Assembly (NCBI RefSeq): GCF_003813775.1
Contig: NZ_RPDH01000001.1
Span: 124,001 to 188,000, forward strand
Reading direction: 5' to 3'
From: Chitinophaga lutea
GTDB lineage: Bacteria > Bacteroidota > Bacteroidia > Chitinophagales > Chitinophagaceae
Length of the DNA stretch: 64,000 nt
How positions within the stretch are numbered: position 1 is the stretch's first letter; every line of letters begins with the position of its first letter. A program made the position numbers and the translations under genes. The notes under the pieces were generated by a model that was given only the letters and a program-made list of their open reading frames with translations, searched no databases and was not told the origin of the DNA. Positions 1 to 6,993 of the stretch are shown in pieces.

Positions 1-425
1 GCGCCATAAAGGCTGCTGCCGGGGCCTTTCAGCACTTCCAGGCCGGAAAAACTGCCGGCACCGAACTGGTTCAGGTAGGTATTGCCGCCGGGGTCCGTAA
101 AGGGGATGCCGTTGTAATACATCTTCACATTCCGCACCCCGAAAGGCGAGCGCAGGGAACTGCCGCGGATGTTCAGCCGGTAACTGCCGGGAGAACGCTC
201 TTCCATTCTAACGCCGGGCATACTGTTGACCGCCGGTAAAATGGAAGTAGGGGCAAAACGCAGCATATCGCGCCGGCCGGTGTAATTGATGGCGGCGGGC
301 ACCTCGGTCAGCACCCGTTGCTGGCCGTACCCCTGTACCGTCACCTCGCTCAGGCGGGTGGTGTCGTCCTGCGCATAGGCCGCCACAGGGGCGGACAGCA
401 GCAGCATCAGTATCGTTGTTCTCAT
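1..425 (-). CDS. TonB-dependent receptor, N-terminal part (runs off the window)
   Basis: The minus-strand frame starts at an ATG at 425 and stays open to base 1, so only about 141 N-terminal residues are visible. A signal peptide of about 18 residues (MRTTILMLLLSAPVAAYAQ) is followed by a short stretch ending in EVTVQGYG and then a plug domain with the recognisable elements PGVRMEERSPGSYRLNIRGSSL and YYNGIPFTDPGG, ending in LEVLKGPGSSLYG. That is the usual plug signature of an outer-membrane active transporter for siderophores, vitamins or similar ligands. There is no N-terminal carboxypeptidase-like domain of the SusC type, which favours a classical FecA/BtuB-like receptor. The substrate cannot be read from this fragment. 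The leader upstream looks structured (see 455-608). Confidence 0.9.
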   Translation of the reverse strand, partial: MRTTILMLLLSAPVAAYAQDDTTRLSEVTVQGYGQQRVLTEVPAAINYTGRRDMLRFAPTSILPAVNSMPGVRMEERSPGSYRLNIRGSSLRSPFGVRNVKMYYNGIPFTDPGGNTYLNQFGAGSFSGLEVLKGPGSSLYG

Positions 426-454
426 CGTATGGCAAAATGTTCTTCAAAGGCGAT

Positions 455-608
455 CATTCATCGGTTGAGGCTCAAACCCCGTTCGCCAGATAAAACTCCT
501 CAGTCGCGGATTGGCCTCCGCCCGTCATCGTTGTACGAAGGCCCGGAACCCGGTTGACGGCCGTTACAGGTCTCCGGAGACCATCCCGTAGACGCTCAAC
601 CTCCCCTT
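455..608 (-). ncRNA. Candidate structured 5' leader of the TonB receptor (unassigned)
   Basis: Read on the minus strand, a 7-bp closing helix pairs bases 595-601 with 463-469 (GGTTGAG/CTCAACC). Inside it are a perfect 14-nt palindrome GGTCTCCGGAGACC (569-582), a helix CCGTCA/TGACGG (555-560 with 522-527) holding an inner GC-rich hairpin, and a small CGGA/TCCG hairpin (507-520). This makes a multibranched fold ending about 40 nt before the receptor ATG. The stretch is GC-rich while the flanking promoter DNA is AT-rich, and an imperfect -7 box (TATTTTGA) lies just upstream. It does not fit the cobalamin, TPP, SAM-I, FMN or ZTP consensus as I know them. A new or divergent regulatory RNA is an inference only. 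Confidence 0.35.
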
Positions 609-654
609 AAAGATTCAAAATATTTGCCATTCCCCCCATTTAATTATTTAATGA

Positions 655-662
655 TAATTTTG
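655..662 (+). promoter_or_regulatory. -7 promoter box of the radical SAM gene
   Basis: TAATTTTG is a perfect match to the Bacteroidota -7 consensus TAnnTTTG and lies in AT-rich DNA 20 nt before the TTG start at 683. A -33 TTTG at the usual spacing is not evident (the nearest is at 623-626, 28 nt away). Its position supports the TTG start rather than a later ATG. Confidence 0.4.
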
Positions 663-682
663 CCTTTTAAACATTCCGGATT

Positions 683-2872
683 TTGAGCGCTGCCGTTTTT
701 CTGATCACTCCGCCTTTTACCCAGCTAAATACGCCGTACCCGGCCACTGCTTACCTGAAAGGATTCCTGAACACCAGGAACATCACCGCATTTCAGGCCG
801 ACCTGGGCATTGAGGTGACCCTGGCTTTATTCTGCAAAGAAGGGCTGCAGGCGCTCTTTAACCGGATCAGCGGGCCATTGTCCGACAATGCCGCCCGCAT
901 CGTTGCCTTACAGGACGATTATATCCACACCATCAACGATGTGGTGCACTTCCTGCAGGGCCACAACCCCACCCTGGCGCATCGCATCTGCAAACGCGAC
1001 TTCCTCCCTGAAGCCTCGCGCTTCGCGCAGCTGGAAGACCTGGGCTGGGCATTCGGATCCATGGGGGTGCAGGACAAGGCCAAACACCTCGCCACCATGT
1101 ACCTCGAAGACCTGTCCGACCTCGTGACGGAGTGCGTCGACGAACACTTCGGTTTCAGCCGCTACGCGGAAAAACTGGCCCGCTCCGCCAACAGCTTCGA
1201 CGAACTGTATGAAGCCCTGCACCAGGAATATACTTTTATCGACGAACTGCTGATCAGGCTGCTCAAGGCCCGCATGGCCGAAGTGCAGCCCAAACTGGTC
1301 GCCATTTCCGTACCGTTCCCCGGCAACCTCTACGCATCCCTGCGATGCGGGCAGTGGATCAAAAAAAATTACCCTCACGTAAAAGTGGCCATGGGCGGCG
1401 GTTTCGCCAATACCGAACTGCGCTCGCTGACGGATGCCCGTGTGTTTGAATTTTACGACTTTATCACGCTCGACGACGGCGAAGCGCCCATTGAAGCACT
1501 GGTGGCGCATGTGGAAGGACAAAAAACCGTGGAGGAACTGAAACGAACCTTCACGCTCGTGAACAACGAAGTCGTGTATTTCAACAACAAAGCCTGCACC
1601 GATTATAAACAGGGCGAAGTAGGCACGCCGGATTACAGCGATTTCCTGCTCGACGGCTACATCTCGGCCATCGAAGTGGTGAACCCCATGCACCGCATGT
1701 GGAGCGACGGGCGCTGGAACAAACTCACCATGGCGCATGGCTGTTATTGGGGCAAATGCACCTTCTGCGATATTTCACTCGATTATATCCGGCTCTATGA
1801 ACCGGTGGCCGCGCAGCTGCTGGCAGACCGCATGGAAGAAATGATCGCGCAAACTGGCCAAACAGGTTTCCACTTCGTGGACGAAGCGGCGCCGCCCGCA
1901 CTGATGCGTGCCCTGGCGCTGGAAATCATCCGCAGGAAACTCACCGTCAGCTGGTGGACCAATATCCGTTTCGAAAAAAGTTTCACCCGCGACCTCTGCC
2001 TGCTGCTCAAAGCATCCGGCTGCATTGCCGTGTCCGGCGGGCTGGAAGTGGCCTCCGACCGGCTGCTGGAACTGATCCAGAAAGGCATCACGGTGGCGCA
2101 GGTGGCGCAGGTGAACCGCAACTTCACCGATGCGGGTATCATGGTACATGCTTACCTCATGTACGGTTTCCCCACGCAATCCGCGCAGGAAACCATCGAC
2201 TCCCTCGAAATGGTGCGGCAGATGTTCAAAGCCGGCATCCTGCAATCCGCGTTCTGGCACCTGTTCACGATGACCGCTCACAGCCCCGTTGGCCTTCACC
2301 CCGAAAAATTCCGGGTGAAGAAAGAAACGGAACTGGCCGGCGCCTTCGCCAATAACGACATCGTGCACATCGACGAAACCGGCACCGATCACGAATCGTT
2401 CAGCTTCGGCCTGAAAAAATCGCTCTTCAACTACATGCACGGCATCTGCCTCGACGATCCTTTGCAGAAATGGTTCGAATTCAAAGTACCGAAAACGAAA
2501 ATCGCGCCCGACTATATCGTGAACGCCCTGCTGGAAGACGCTTCCGCTTCCGCCAAACCAACCACCAAAATGGTGTGGCTGGGCAAACGGCCGCAGGTAG
2601 AGACCATCACCAAATCGAAAAAAGGCAATACCTGGGAAGTTACCTCCCTCACCTTCCAGGATAAAAAAGAAAAATACAGCATCAGCACGGAGCCCGAACA
2701 GGGCCGCTGGCTGGCGGGCATGCTGGATAAACTGGCCATACACCAGCCCAAAACCTGGACGCTGCAGGAAATTAAAGACGATTATGCCGCTGCCGGCCTG
2801 GAAGACTTCGAGCTCTTCTGGGATAACAAACCGGTCAACACCCTGTATAAAGTCGGTTTACTGAAATTGTAG
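683..2872 (+). CDS. B12-binding-domain radical SAM protein with CX4CX2C motif
   Basis: 729 residues from a TTG start; no ATG is available before the conserved first strand (VFLITPPF), and a -7 box sits just upstream. Residues about 200-290 look like a cobalamin-binding Rossmann domain (LVAISVPFPGNLYASL, then VAMGGGFANTEL), and the radical SAM barrel follows. Its cluster motif is HGCYWGKCTFCD, with cysteines at 354, 359 and 362: CX4CX2C rather than the canonical CX3CX2C. Later blocks SGGLEVASDRLLELIQKGIT and MYGFPTQSAQETIDSLE are typical of the barrel of this superfamily. Roles in the family include methylation and ring chemistry; the substrate here is unknown. It is divergent from the TonB receptor, and no RiPP precursor or obvious substrate gene is adjacent. 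Confidence 0.88.
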   Translation: MSAAVFLITPPFTQLNTPYPATAYLKGFLNTRNITAFQADLGIEVTLALFCKEGLQALFNRISGPLSDNAARIVALQDDYIHTINDVVHFLQGHNPTLAHRICKRDFLPEASRFAQLEDLGWAFGSMGVQDKAKHLATMYLEDLSDLVTECVDEHFGFSRYAEKLARSANSFDELYEALHQEYTFIDELLIRLLKARMAEVQPKLVAISVPFPGNLYASLRCGQWIKKNYPHVKVAMGGGFANTELRSLTDARVFEFYDFITLDDGEAPIEALVAHVEGQKTVEELKRTFTLVNNEVVYFNNKACTDYKQGEVGTPDYSDFLLDGYISAIEVVNPMHRMWSDGRWNKLTMAHGCYWGKCTFCDISLDYIRLYEPVAAQLLADRMEEMIAQTGQTGFHFVDEAAPPALMRALALEIIRRKLTVSWWTNIRFEKSFTRDLCLLLKASGCIAVSGGLEVASDRLLELIQKGITVAQVAQVNRNFTDAGIMVHAYLMYGFPTQSAQETIDSLEMVRQMFKAGILQSAFWHLFTMTAHSPVGLHPEKFRVKKETELAGAFANNDIVHIDETGTDHESFSFGLKKSLFNYMHGICLDDPLQKWFEFKVPKTKIAPDYIVNALLEDASASAKPTTKMVWLGKRPQVETITKSKKGNTWEVTSLTFQDKKEKYSISTEPEQGRWLAGMLDKLAIHQPKTWTLQEIKDDYAAAGLEDFELFWDNKPVNTLYKVGLLKL

Positions 2873-2949
2873 CGCGCTGCCGTTGTATTTGACATTGCCG
2901 GAGCCGGATACTGCGATACCGGGTTTCTTACCGGCATTTACAGACGCGC

Positions 2950-4284
2950 TTAGCGCTTTTTCCCCCGTGACTTCGGTTTGCCGTACTTCTCCAGCATCTT
3001 CTGCTTGTGGCTCACCTTCACATTCACCTTTTTGTTCTTGGCCTTTTTCTCATGGAAAGCCGCGCCGGATTCGCGTTTAGGTTTTTTCAGCACGATGTTG
3101 GGCACAATCACTTCCGGTATTTCCGCTTTGGTCAGCACGGTGGAGATCTCAAGATGGTCCGGCAACGGGGTCACCGGTACTTTGTAGTTCATCAGTGCTT
3201 CCACGCTGCCGAGCTGCTCCTGCTCGGCGGGCGTTATAAAGCTGATGGCGTTCCCTTTTTTGTCGAGGCGGCCCGTTCTGCCGATGCGGTGGATATAACT
3301 TTCCGGTTGCTCCGGCATGTCGAAGTTGAGCACATGTGTCACTTCTGCAATGTCGAGGCCGCGGGCGATGATATCGGTGGCGATCAGCAGGCGGAAAGTG
3401 CCATCCTGGAACTGGCGTACGCTGTTGAAGCGGTAGTTCTGTTCCTTGTTGGAGTGAATAACCCCTACTTTGCCCGGCATATCCGCTTCCAGCCGCTCAA
3501 ACAGCTGGTCGGCCAGTTGTTTGGTGGATACGAACACCAGCACTTTCGTCATATCCGTCTGCTCGCGGAAGAGCAGCTCCAGCAGATTTACTTTTGTATT
3601 GAAGTTGGGAACGAGGTAAACAGACTGGCTGATATTGCTCACCGGCGTACCGGCGGGCGCCGCTTCTATCACGGCGGGGTTATTGAAGAATTCGTCGATC
3701 AATGCCTGCACTTCCTCGGTGATGGTCGCGGAAAACATCAGGTTCTGACGCTTGGGCGGCAGCAGGTCGAGGATGTTTTTCAACTGTGCCCTGAATCCCA
3801 AGTTCAGCATTTCATCCACCTCATCGATCACCAGCTTTTTGATATTCTTCAGCTTCAGGGTACCGCTCAGCACAATATCAACGAGGCGGCCTGGAGTGGC
3901 CACCACCATGTCCAGCTTGCCGGCTGCCGTTTCCATCTGGGGGTTCATGTTCACGCCGCCGTAAAAACCGGCCACGGCGAAAGTCATGTAAGGCGTGAGT
4001 TTTTGCACGGTTTCCACCACCTGCGCCACCAGTTCGCGGGTGGGCACGACGACGAGTATCTGCGGGAACCTTTCCTTCGAGAACGTCCACTGCCGGAGGC
4101 AGGGCAACAGGTAGGCCAGTGTTTTACCGGTGCCGGTCTGCGCAATGCCGCATACATCCTGCCCGCTCATCATCACGGAAAATACTTTCTGCTGGATGGT
4201 GGTGGGCGTCGTGAATTGCAGGTCGTGCAGGGCCGACAGCAAAGGTTTGTTCAGGTTTAAATCGTCGAAAGTCATAGTATGCAT
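2950..4284 (-). CDS. DEAD-box ATP-dependent RNA helicase (RhlE-like)
   Basis: 444 residues with the complete helicase core: Q motif region TTPTTIQQ near 25-32, motif I AQTGTGKT (48-55), PTRELVAQ (81-88), TPGRLVD (130-136), motif II DEVD (154-157), SAT (185-187), RGLD (308-311) and motif VI HRIGRTGR (332-339). Motif II reads DEVD instead of DEAD; the conserved acidic pair needed for Mg-ATP remains. A lysine/arginine-rich tail (about 400-444) probably adds RNA affinity. The family unwinds RNA in ribosome assembly and cold adaptation. It converges on the radical SAM gene and stands alone. Start taken at the first ATG; an ATG three codons later is equally possible. Confidence 0.95.
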   Translation of the reverse strand: MHTMTFDDLNLNKPLLSALHDLQFTTPTTIQQKVFSVMMSGQDVCGIAQTGTGKTLAYLLPCLRQWTFSKERFPQILVVVPTRELVAQVVETVQKLTPYMTFAVAGFYGGVNMNPQMETAAGKLDMVVATPGRLVDIVLSGTLKLKNIKKLVIDEVDEMLNLGFRAQLKNILDLLPPKRQNLMFSATITEEVQALIDEFFNNPAVIEAAPAGTPVSNISQSVYLVPNFNTKVNLLELLFREQTDMTKVLVFVSTKQLADQLFERLEADMPGKVGVIHSNKEQNYRFNSVRQFQDGTFRLLIATDIIARGLDIAEVTHVLNFDMPEQPESYIHRIGRTGRLDKKGNAISFITPAEQEQLGSVEALMNYKVPVTPLPDHLEISTVLTKAEIPEVIVPNIVLKKPKRESGAAFHEKKAKNKKVNVKVSHKQKMLEKYGKPKSRGKKR

Positions 4285-4395
4285 GCAAAATAAGCCACAA
4301 AAGTACGGCTATTCCGCTAAACTGCCTGCGGGGCACGGCATATCCTTTCCCGGGAAGGTTTTCCCGGAACAGGATGGGATGGGCGGTAAGGGGAG

Positions 4396-4605
4396 TTATT
4401 TGACGTGATCCACGCGGAAAGACACTTTGCAGATCGCCCCGTAGGTGGATATCTTGCCGTCTTTCACATGCACCTTAAAGTCTTTCACGTACACGGAATC
4501 AATGTTGTGGATGGTTTGGGAAACCTCTGCCACCGCATTGCGTACGGCATCTTCAAATCCTGTTTCGGAAGAGGCGATCACCTCGATTACTTTTACGATT
4601 GCCAT
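4396..4605 (-). CDS. Dodecin-like small protein
   Basis: 69 residues matching the dodecin fold end to end: VKVIEVIASSETGFEDAVRNA, then SQTI, a middle strand VYVKDFKVHVKDGKI and a terminal strand KVSFRVD. Dodecins are dodecameric flavin stores. In a by-eye alignment to classical dodecins the flavin-stacking Trp (in a DWFEV context) is Ser here (IDSVYV) and the flavin-contacting Gln is Gly, so flavin binding may be altered or absent. Phylum members of this type are common and generally uncharacterised. It lies downstream of the YceI gene after a terminator and is probably transcribed alone. Confidence 0.85.
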   Translation of the reverse strand: MAIVKVIEVIASSETGFEDAVRNAVAEVSQTIHNIDSVYVKDFKVHVKDGKISTYGAICKVSFRVDHVK

Positions 4606-4659
4606 GATGTACTTTTTTTATAACAACAACCTGCCGCGGGGATTGTTACGGCTCATGGC

Positions 4660-4693
4660 AAAAAAAAGCGCCCCGGTGCATGACCGGGACGCT
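4660..4693 (-). terminator. Terminator of the YceI gene
   Basis: On the minus strand a GC-rich hairpin (stem AGCG.CCCGGT / ACCGGG.CGCT, 4668-4693) is followed by eight T residues (4660-4667), directly after the YceI stop. Confidence 0.8.
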
Positions 4694-4714
4694 CGCAGCT
4701 GCTGGTAACAGCGG

Positions 4715-5350
4715 TTATTTTGCGTTGGCAACCAGTACCACGTCGATGGTGAATTCGTCGTGAATGGCTTTATCGCCCAGGTTTTCGAAGAAGTTGGAAG
4801 ACCGGTACTTGATGTCGTACTTGGTACGGTCTACTTTAATGGTGGCTTTGGCGGTGGCTTTGTTGCCGGCTACGGTTACTTCAGCAGGGAAAGTGATGCT
4901 GTTGGTAATGCCTTTGATGGTCAGTTTGCCGTTCACGTCGTAGCTGCCGTTGCCTTTGGCGCCTACGCTGGTGATCACGAAAGTGGCGGTCGGATGTTTT
5001 TCCACGGAAAAGAAATCGTCGCTTTTCAGGTGGCCGGTGAGCTTGCCGTTGGCATCGGGATTGGTGATGTCGGTAACGGTGATGGAACGTGTGTCGAGCG
5101 TGAAAGAACCGCCTTTCAGCACGTTTTTATCGAGTTCCAGTGCTCCTTCGGTAACACCGATGTTGCCGGTATGCTGGCCGGTCACTTTTTTGGCGGTCCA
5201 GGTCAGTTTGCTCTGCTGGTTGTCTACCTGGTACACCGCTCTCGCAGTGGCGTGCTTCGCAGCTTTGACAGGTTTTTCAGTTGCAGGATTGGCGAAAGAC
5301 ATCAGTACGGTGGCGCCGCCAATAAAAAATAAGGTTGCTAATCTTCGCAT
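4715..5350 (-). CDS. YceI-family periplasmic lipid-binding-like protein
   Basis: 211 residues from ATG 5350 (MRRLATLFFIGG...). A longer frame reaches 5407, but its 19 extra residues are unlike a signal peptide and would place the start in AT-rich upstream DNA. A signal peptide is followed by a YceI lipocalin-like barrel: YQVDNQQSKLTWTAKKVTGQH near the start, LKSDDFFSVEKHPTATFVIT in the middle, and the end KYRSSNFFENLGDKAIHDEF, all hallmark YceI segments. YceI proteins bind amphiphilic isoprenoids or amides in the periplasm; the ligand here is unknown. Monocistronic, with a strong terminator downstream. Confidence 0.93.
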   Translation of the reverse strand: MRRLATLFFIGGATVLMSFANPATEKPVKAAKHATARAVYQVDNQQSKLTWTAKKVTGQHTGNIGVTEGALELDKNVLKGGSFTLDTRSITVTDITNPDANGKLTGHLKSDDFFSVEKHPTATFVITSVGAKGNGSYDVNGKLTIKGITNSITFPAEVTVAGNKATAKATIKVDRTKYDIKYRSSNFFENLGDKAIHDEFTIDVVLVANAK

Positions 5351-5527
5351 GTTGGTGTGGTTTAAATTTAATTGTATTGAATTCGTAATGATACGATTTT
5401 CCGGCAATTTACATAATTCCCTATCACACTGGTAGGCTTATCGGCGAAATAATTTTCACATTTGCTTCACAAACATTTAGCATATGTTTTGCACTTGAGC
5501 TTATAGTTTTAGCCTCAAATCCGACAC

Positions 5528-6952
5528 ATGCTAAAATCCGCCATGCTATTACCTGTGTTTTGCCTCACCACCGTTTACGGCTCGGCCCAGAAGCTGCCGC
5601 CGGACACGGTGCGGGGCATGATCAGGGACCTTTCCCGCGAACTGTCCCTTAAACATCCCGGTTATTACCGGTACCGCTCCGAGTCTTATTTCAAACGCTA
5701 TGCCGATTCTCTGAGCGCCACGGTGACCGACTCGCTCACCGAGCTGGAAACCTTCCGCAAGCTCAAACCATTTATCGGCCAGATCGGCTGCCTGCACACC
5801 GACCTGCAGCTATCGCCCGCCGTGAAGGCGGAGATGGCCCAACGCCCGGTGCTGTTCCCGATGCAGCTCTATTTCAAGGGTCAGAAAGCTTACGTGGCAC
5901 GCAATGCCTCGGGCGACAAATCGATTGCGCCGGGGAGCGAAGTACTGAGCATCAACGGGCGCAGCATTCCGCAGATACTGGCCACGCTGCTGCCTTCCAT
6001 CGCGTCGGACGGGTTTAACCAGACCCTCCGGTACCGGTCGCTGTACAACTTCTTCCCGTTGCAGTACAGCCGCATGATCGAAGTCACGGACAATTACACC
6101 GTCAAAATATCGCATCTCAACAAAGTCAGCACCCACCAGGTAAAAGGTGCGCTTACCAGAGATATTGCCGCCCCGGGGTTCATGTTGCCACGGGATACCG
6201 GTAAACCCCTTGCCTGTACTATCAAAGGAGCCACAGCCGTCCTTTCAGTCCATTCGTTTGCCGACTCCGATATCAAAGAACACGACCAGGATTTCAAGCT
6301 CTTCATCGTCAGCGCTTTTGCCGACATGAGATCGCAGGGTATCAAACACCTCATCCTTGATCTCCGCGACAACACCGGCGGGTCAGACGGCAATGCCGCC
6401 TTTCTCGCCGGTTACTTTTTCGACCAGCCGTACCGTTACTGGGACCGGATTGAAGTGACCGAAGCCATCGCCAAGGAAATAAAAGGCGACGCGGAACAGT
6501 ACTACAACAAGCCGGTGCAGGAGGGCCAGCGCTGGTTATGGAAAAAAGCGAAGGTGGTGAACGATTTCGACTATTACGAAACCCAGCAGCCCGCCGTGTA
6601 CCCGTTTACGGGCAAGACTTATGTGCTCACGAACGGTTTCACCATGTCGTCGGCCGCAGACCTCTCGGCCGTGCTCCAGTACAATAAAAAAGCCGTATTC
6701 ATCGGGGAAGAGACCGGCGGCGGTTTTCAGGGCAACAACAGCGGCATGATGCCGGAAAGTGAAATGAAACCCTCCGGAATGGTAGTGACCATTCCCCTGC
6801 AAAAATATTACACCGCGGTAGACGGTACGCTGCACCACGGCAAGGGCACCATTCCTGACTACCCTGTTTCATACACGCCGCAAGAGCTGATAAACGGCAA
6901 AGACAAAGAGATGGCGCTTGCGGAAGCTCTTATCCGGAAACCATCGAAGTAG
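5528..6952 (+). CDS. Secreted S41-family peptidase
   Basis: 474 residues with a signal peptide ending near residue 20 (VYGSAQ). A PDZ-like segment GSEVLSINGRSI (about 138-149) precedes the S41 core: LILDLRDNTGGSDGNAAFLA (about 278) and the catalytic region LTNGFTMSSAAD, with the nucleophile at Ser374 or Ser375 by position. EETGGGFQGNNSG follows, as expected for tail-specific/IRBP-like peptidases. It is an exported Bacteroidota-type S41 enzyme rather than a housekeeping CtpA, since it lacks a clear N-terminal membrane anchor. The AT-rich upstream gap (5351-5527) contains the divergent YceI promoter as well. Confidence 0.9.
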   Translation: MLKSAMLLPVFCLTTVYGSAQKLPPDTVRGMIRDLSRELSLKHPGYYRYRSESYFKRYADSLSATVTDSLTELETFRKLKPFIGQIGCLHTDLQLSPAVKAEMAQRPVLFPMQLYFKGQKAYVARNASGDKSIAPGSEVLSINGRSIPQILATLLPSIASDGFNQTLRYRSLYNFFPLQYSRMIEVTDNYTVKISHLNKVSTHQVKGALTRDIAAPGFMLPRDTGKPLACTIKGATAVLSVHSFADSDIKEHDQDFKLFIVSAFADMRSQGIKHLILDLRDNTGGSDGNAAFLAGYFFDQPYRYWDRIEVTEAIAKEIKGDAEQYYNKPVQEGQRWLWKKAKVVNDFDYYETQQPAVYPFTGKTYVLTNGFTMSSAADLSAVLQYNKKAVFIGEETGGGFQGNNSGMMPESEMKPSGMVVTIPLQKYYTAVDGTLHHGKGTIPDYPVSYTPQELINGKDKEMALAEALIRKPSK

Positions 6953-6993
6953 CTTATGCCGGGGCGGCCGGGGGCAAGCCTGGCCGCTCATTT

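Noticed and set aside
569..582. Resemblance of GGTCTCCGGAGACC to a cobalamin-riboswitch box
   Set aside because: The core of a cobalamin riboswitch is missing on both sides and the element lies too near the predicted transcript start; the match is just a palindrome.
4405..4623. Plus-strand frame over the dodecin-like gene
   Set aside because: The minus strand gives a full dodecin-like sequence; the plus reading shows no family and lacks a promoter.
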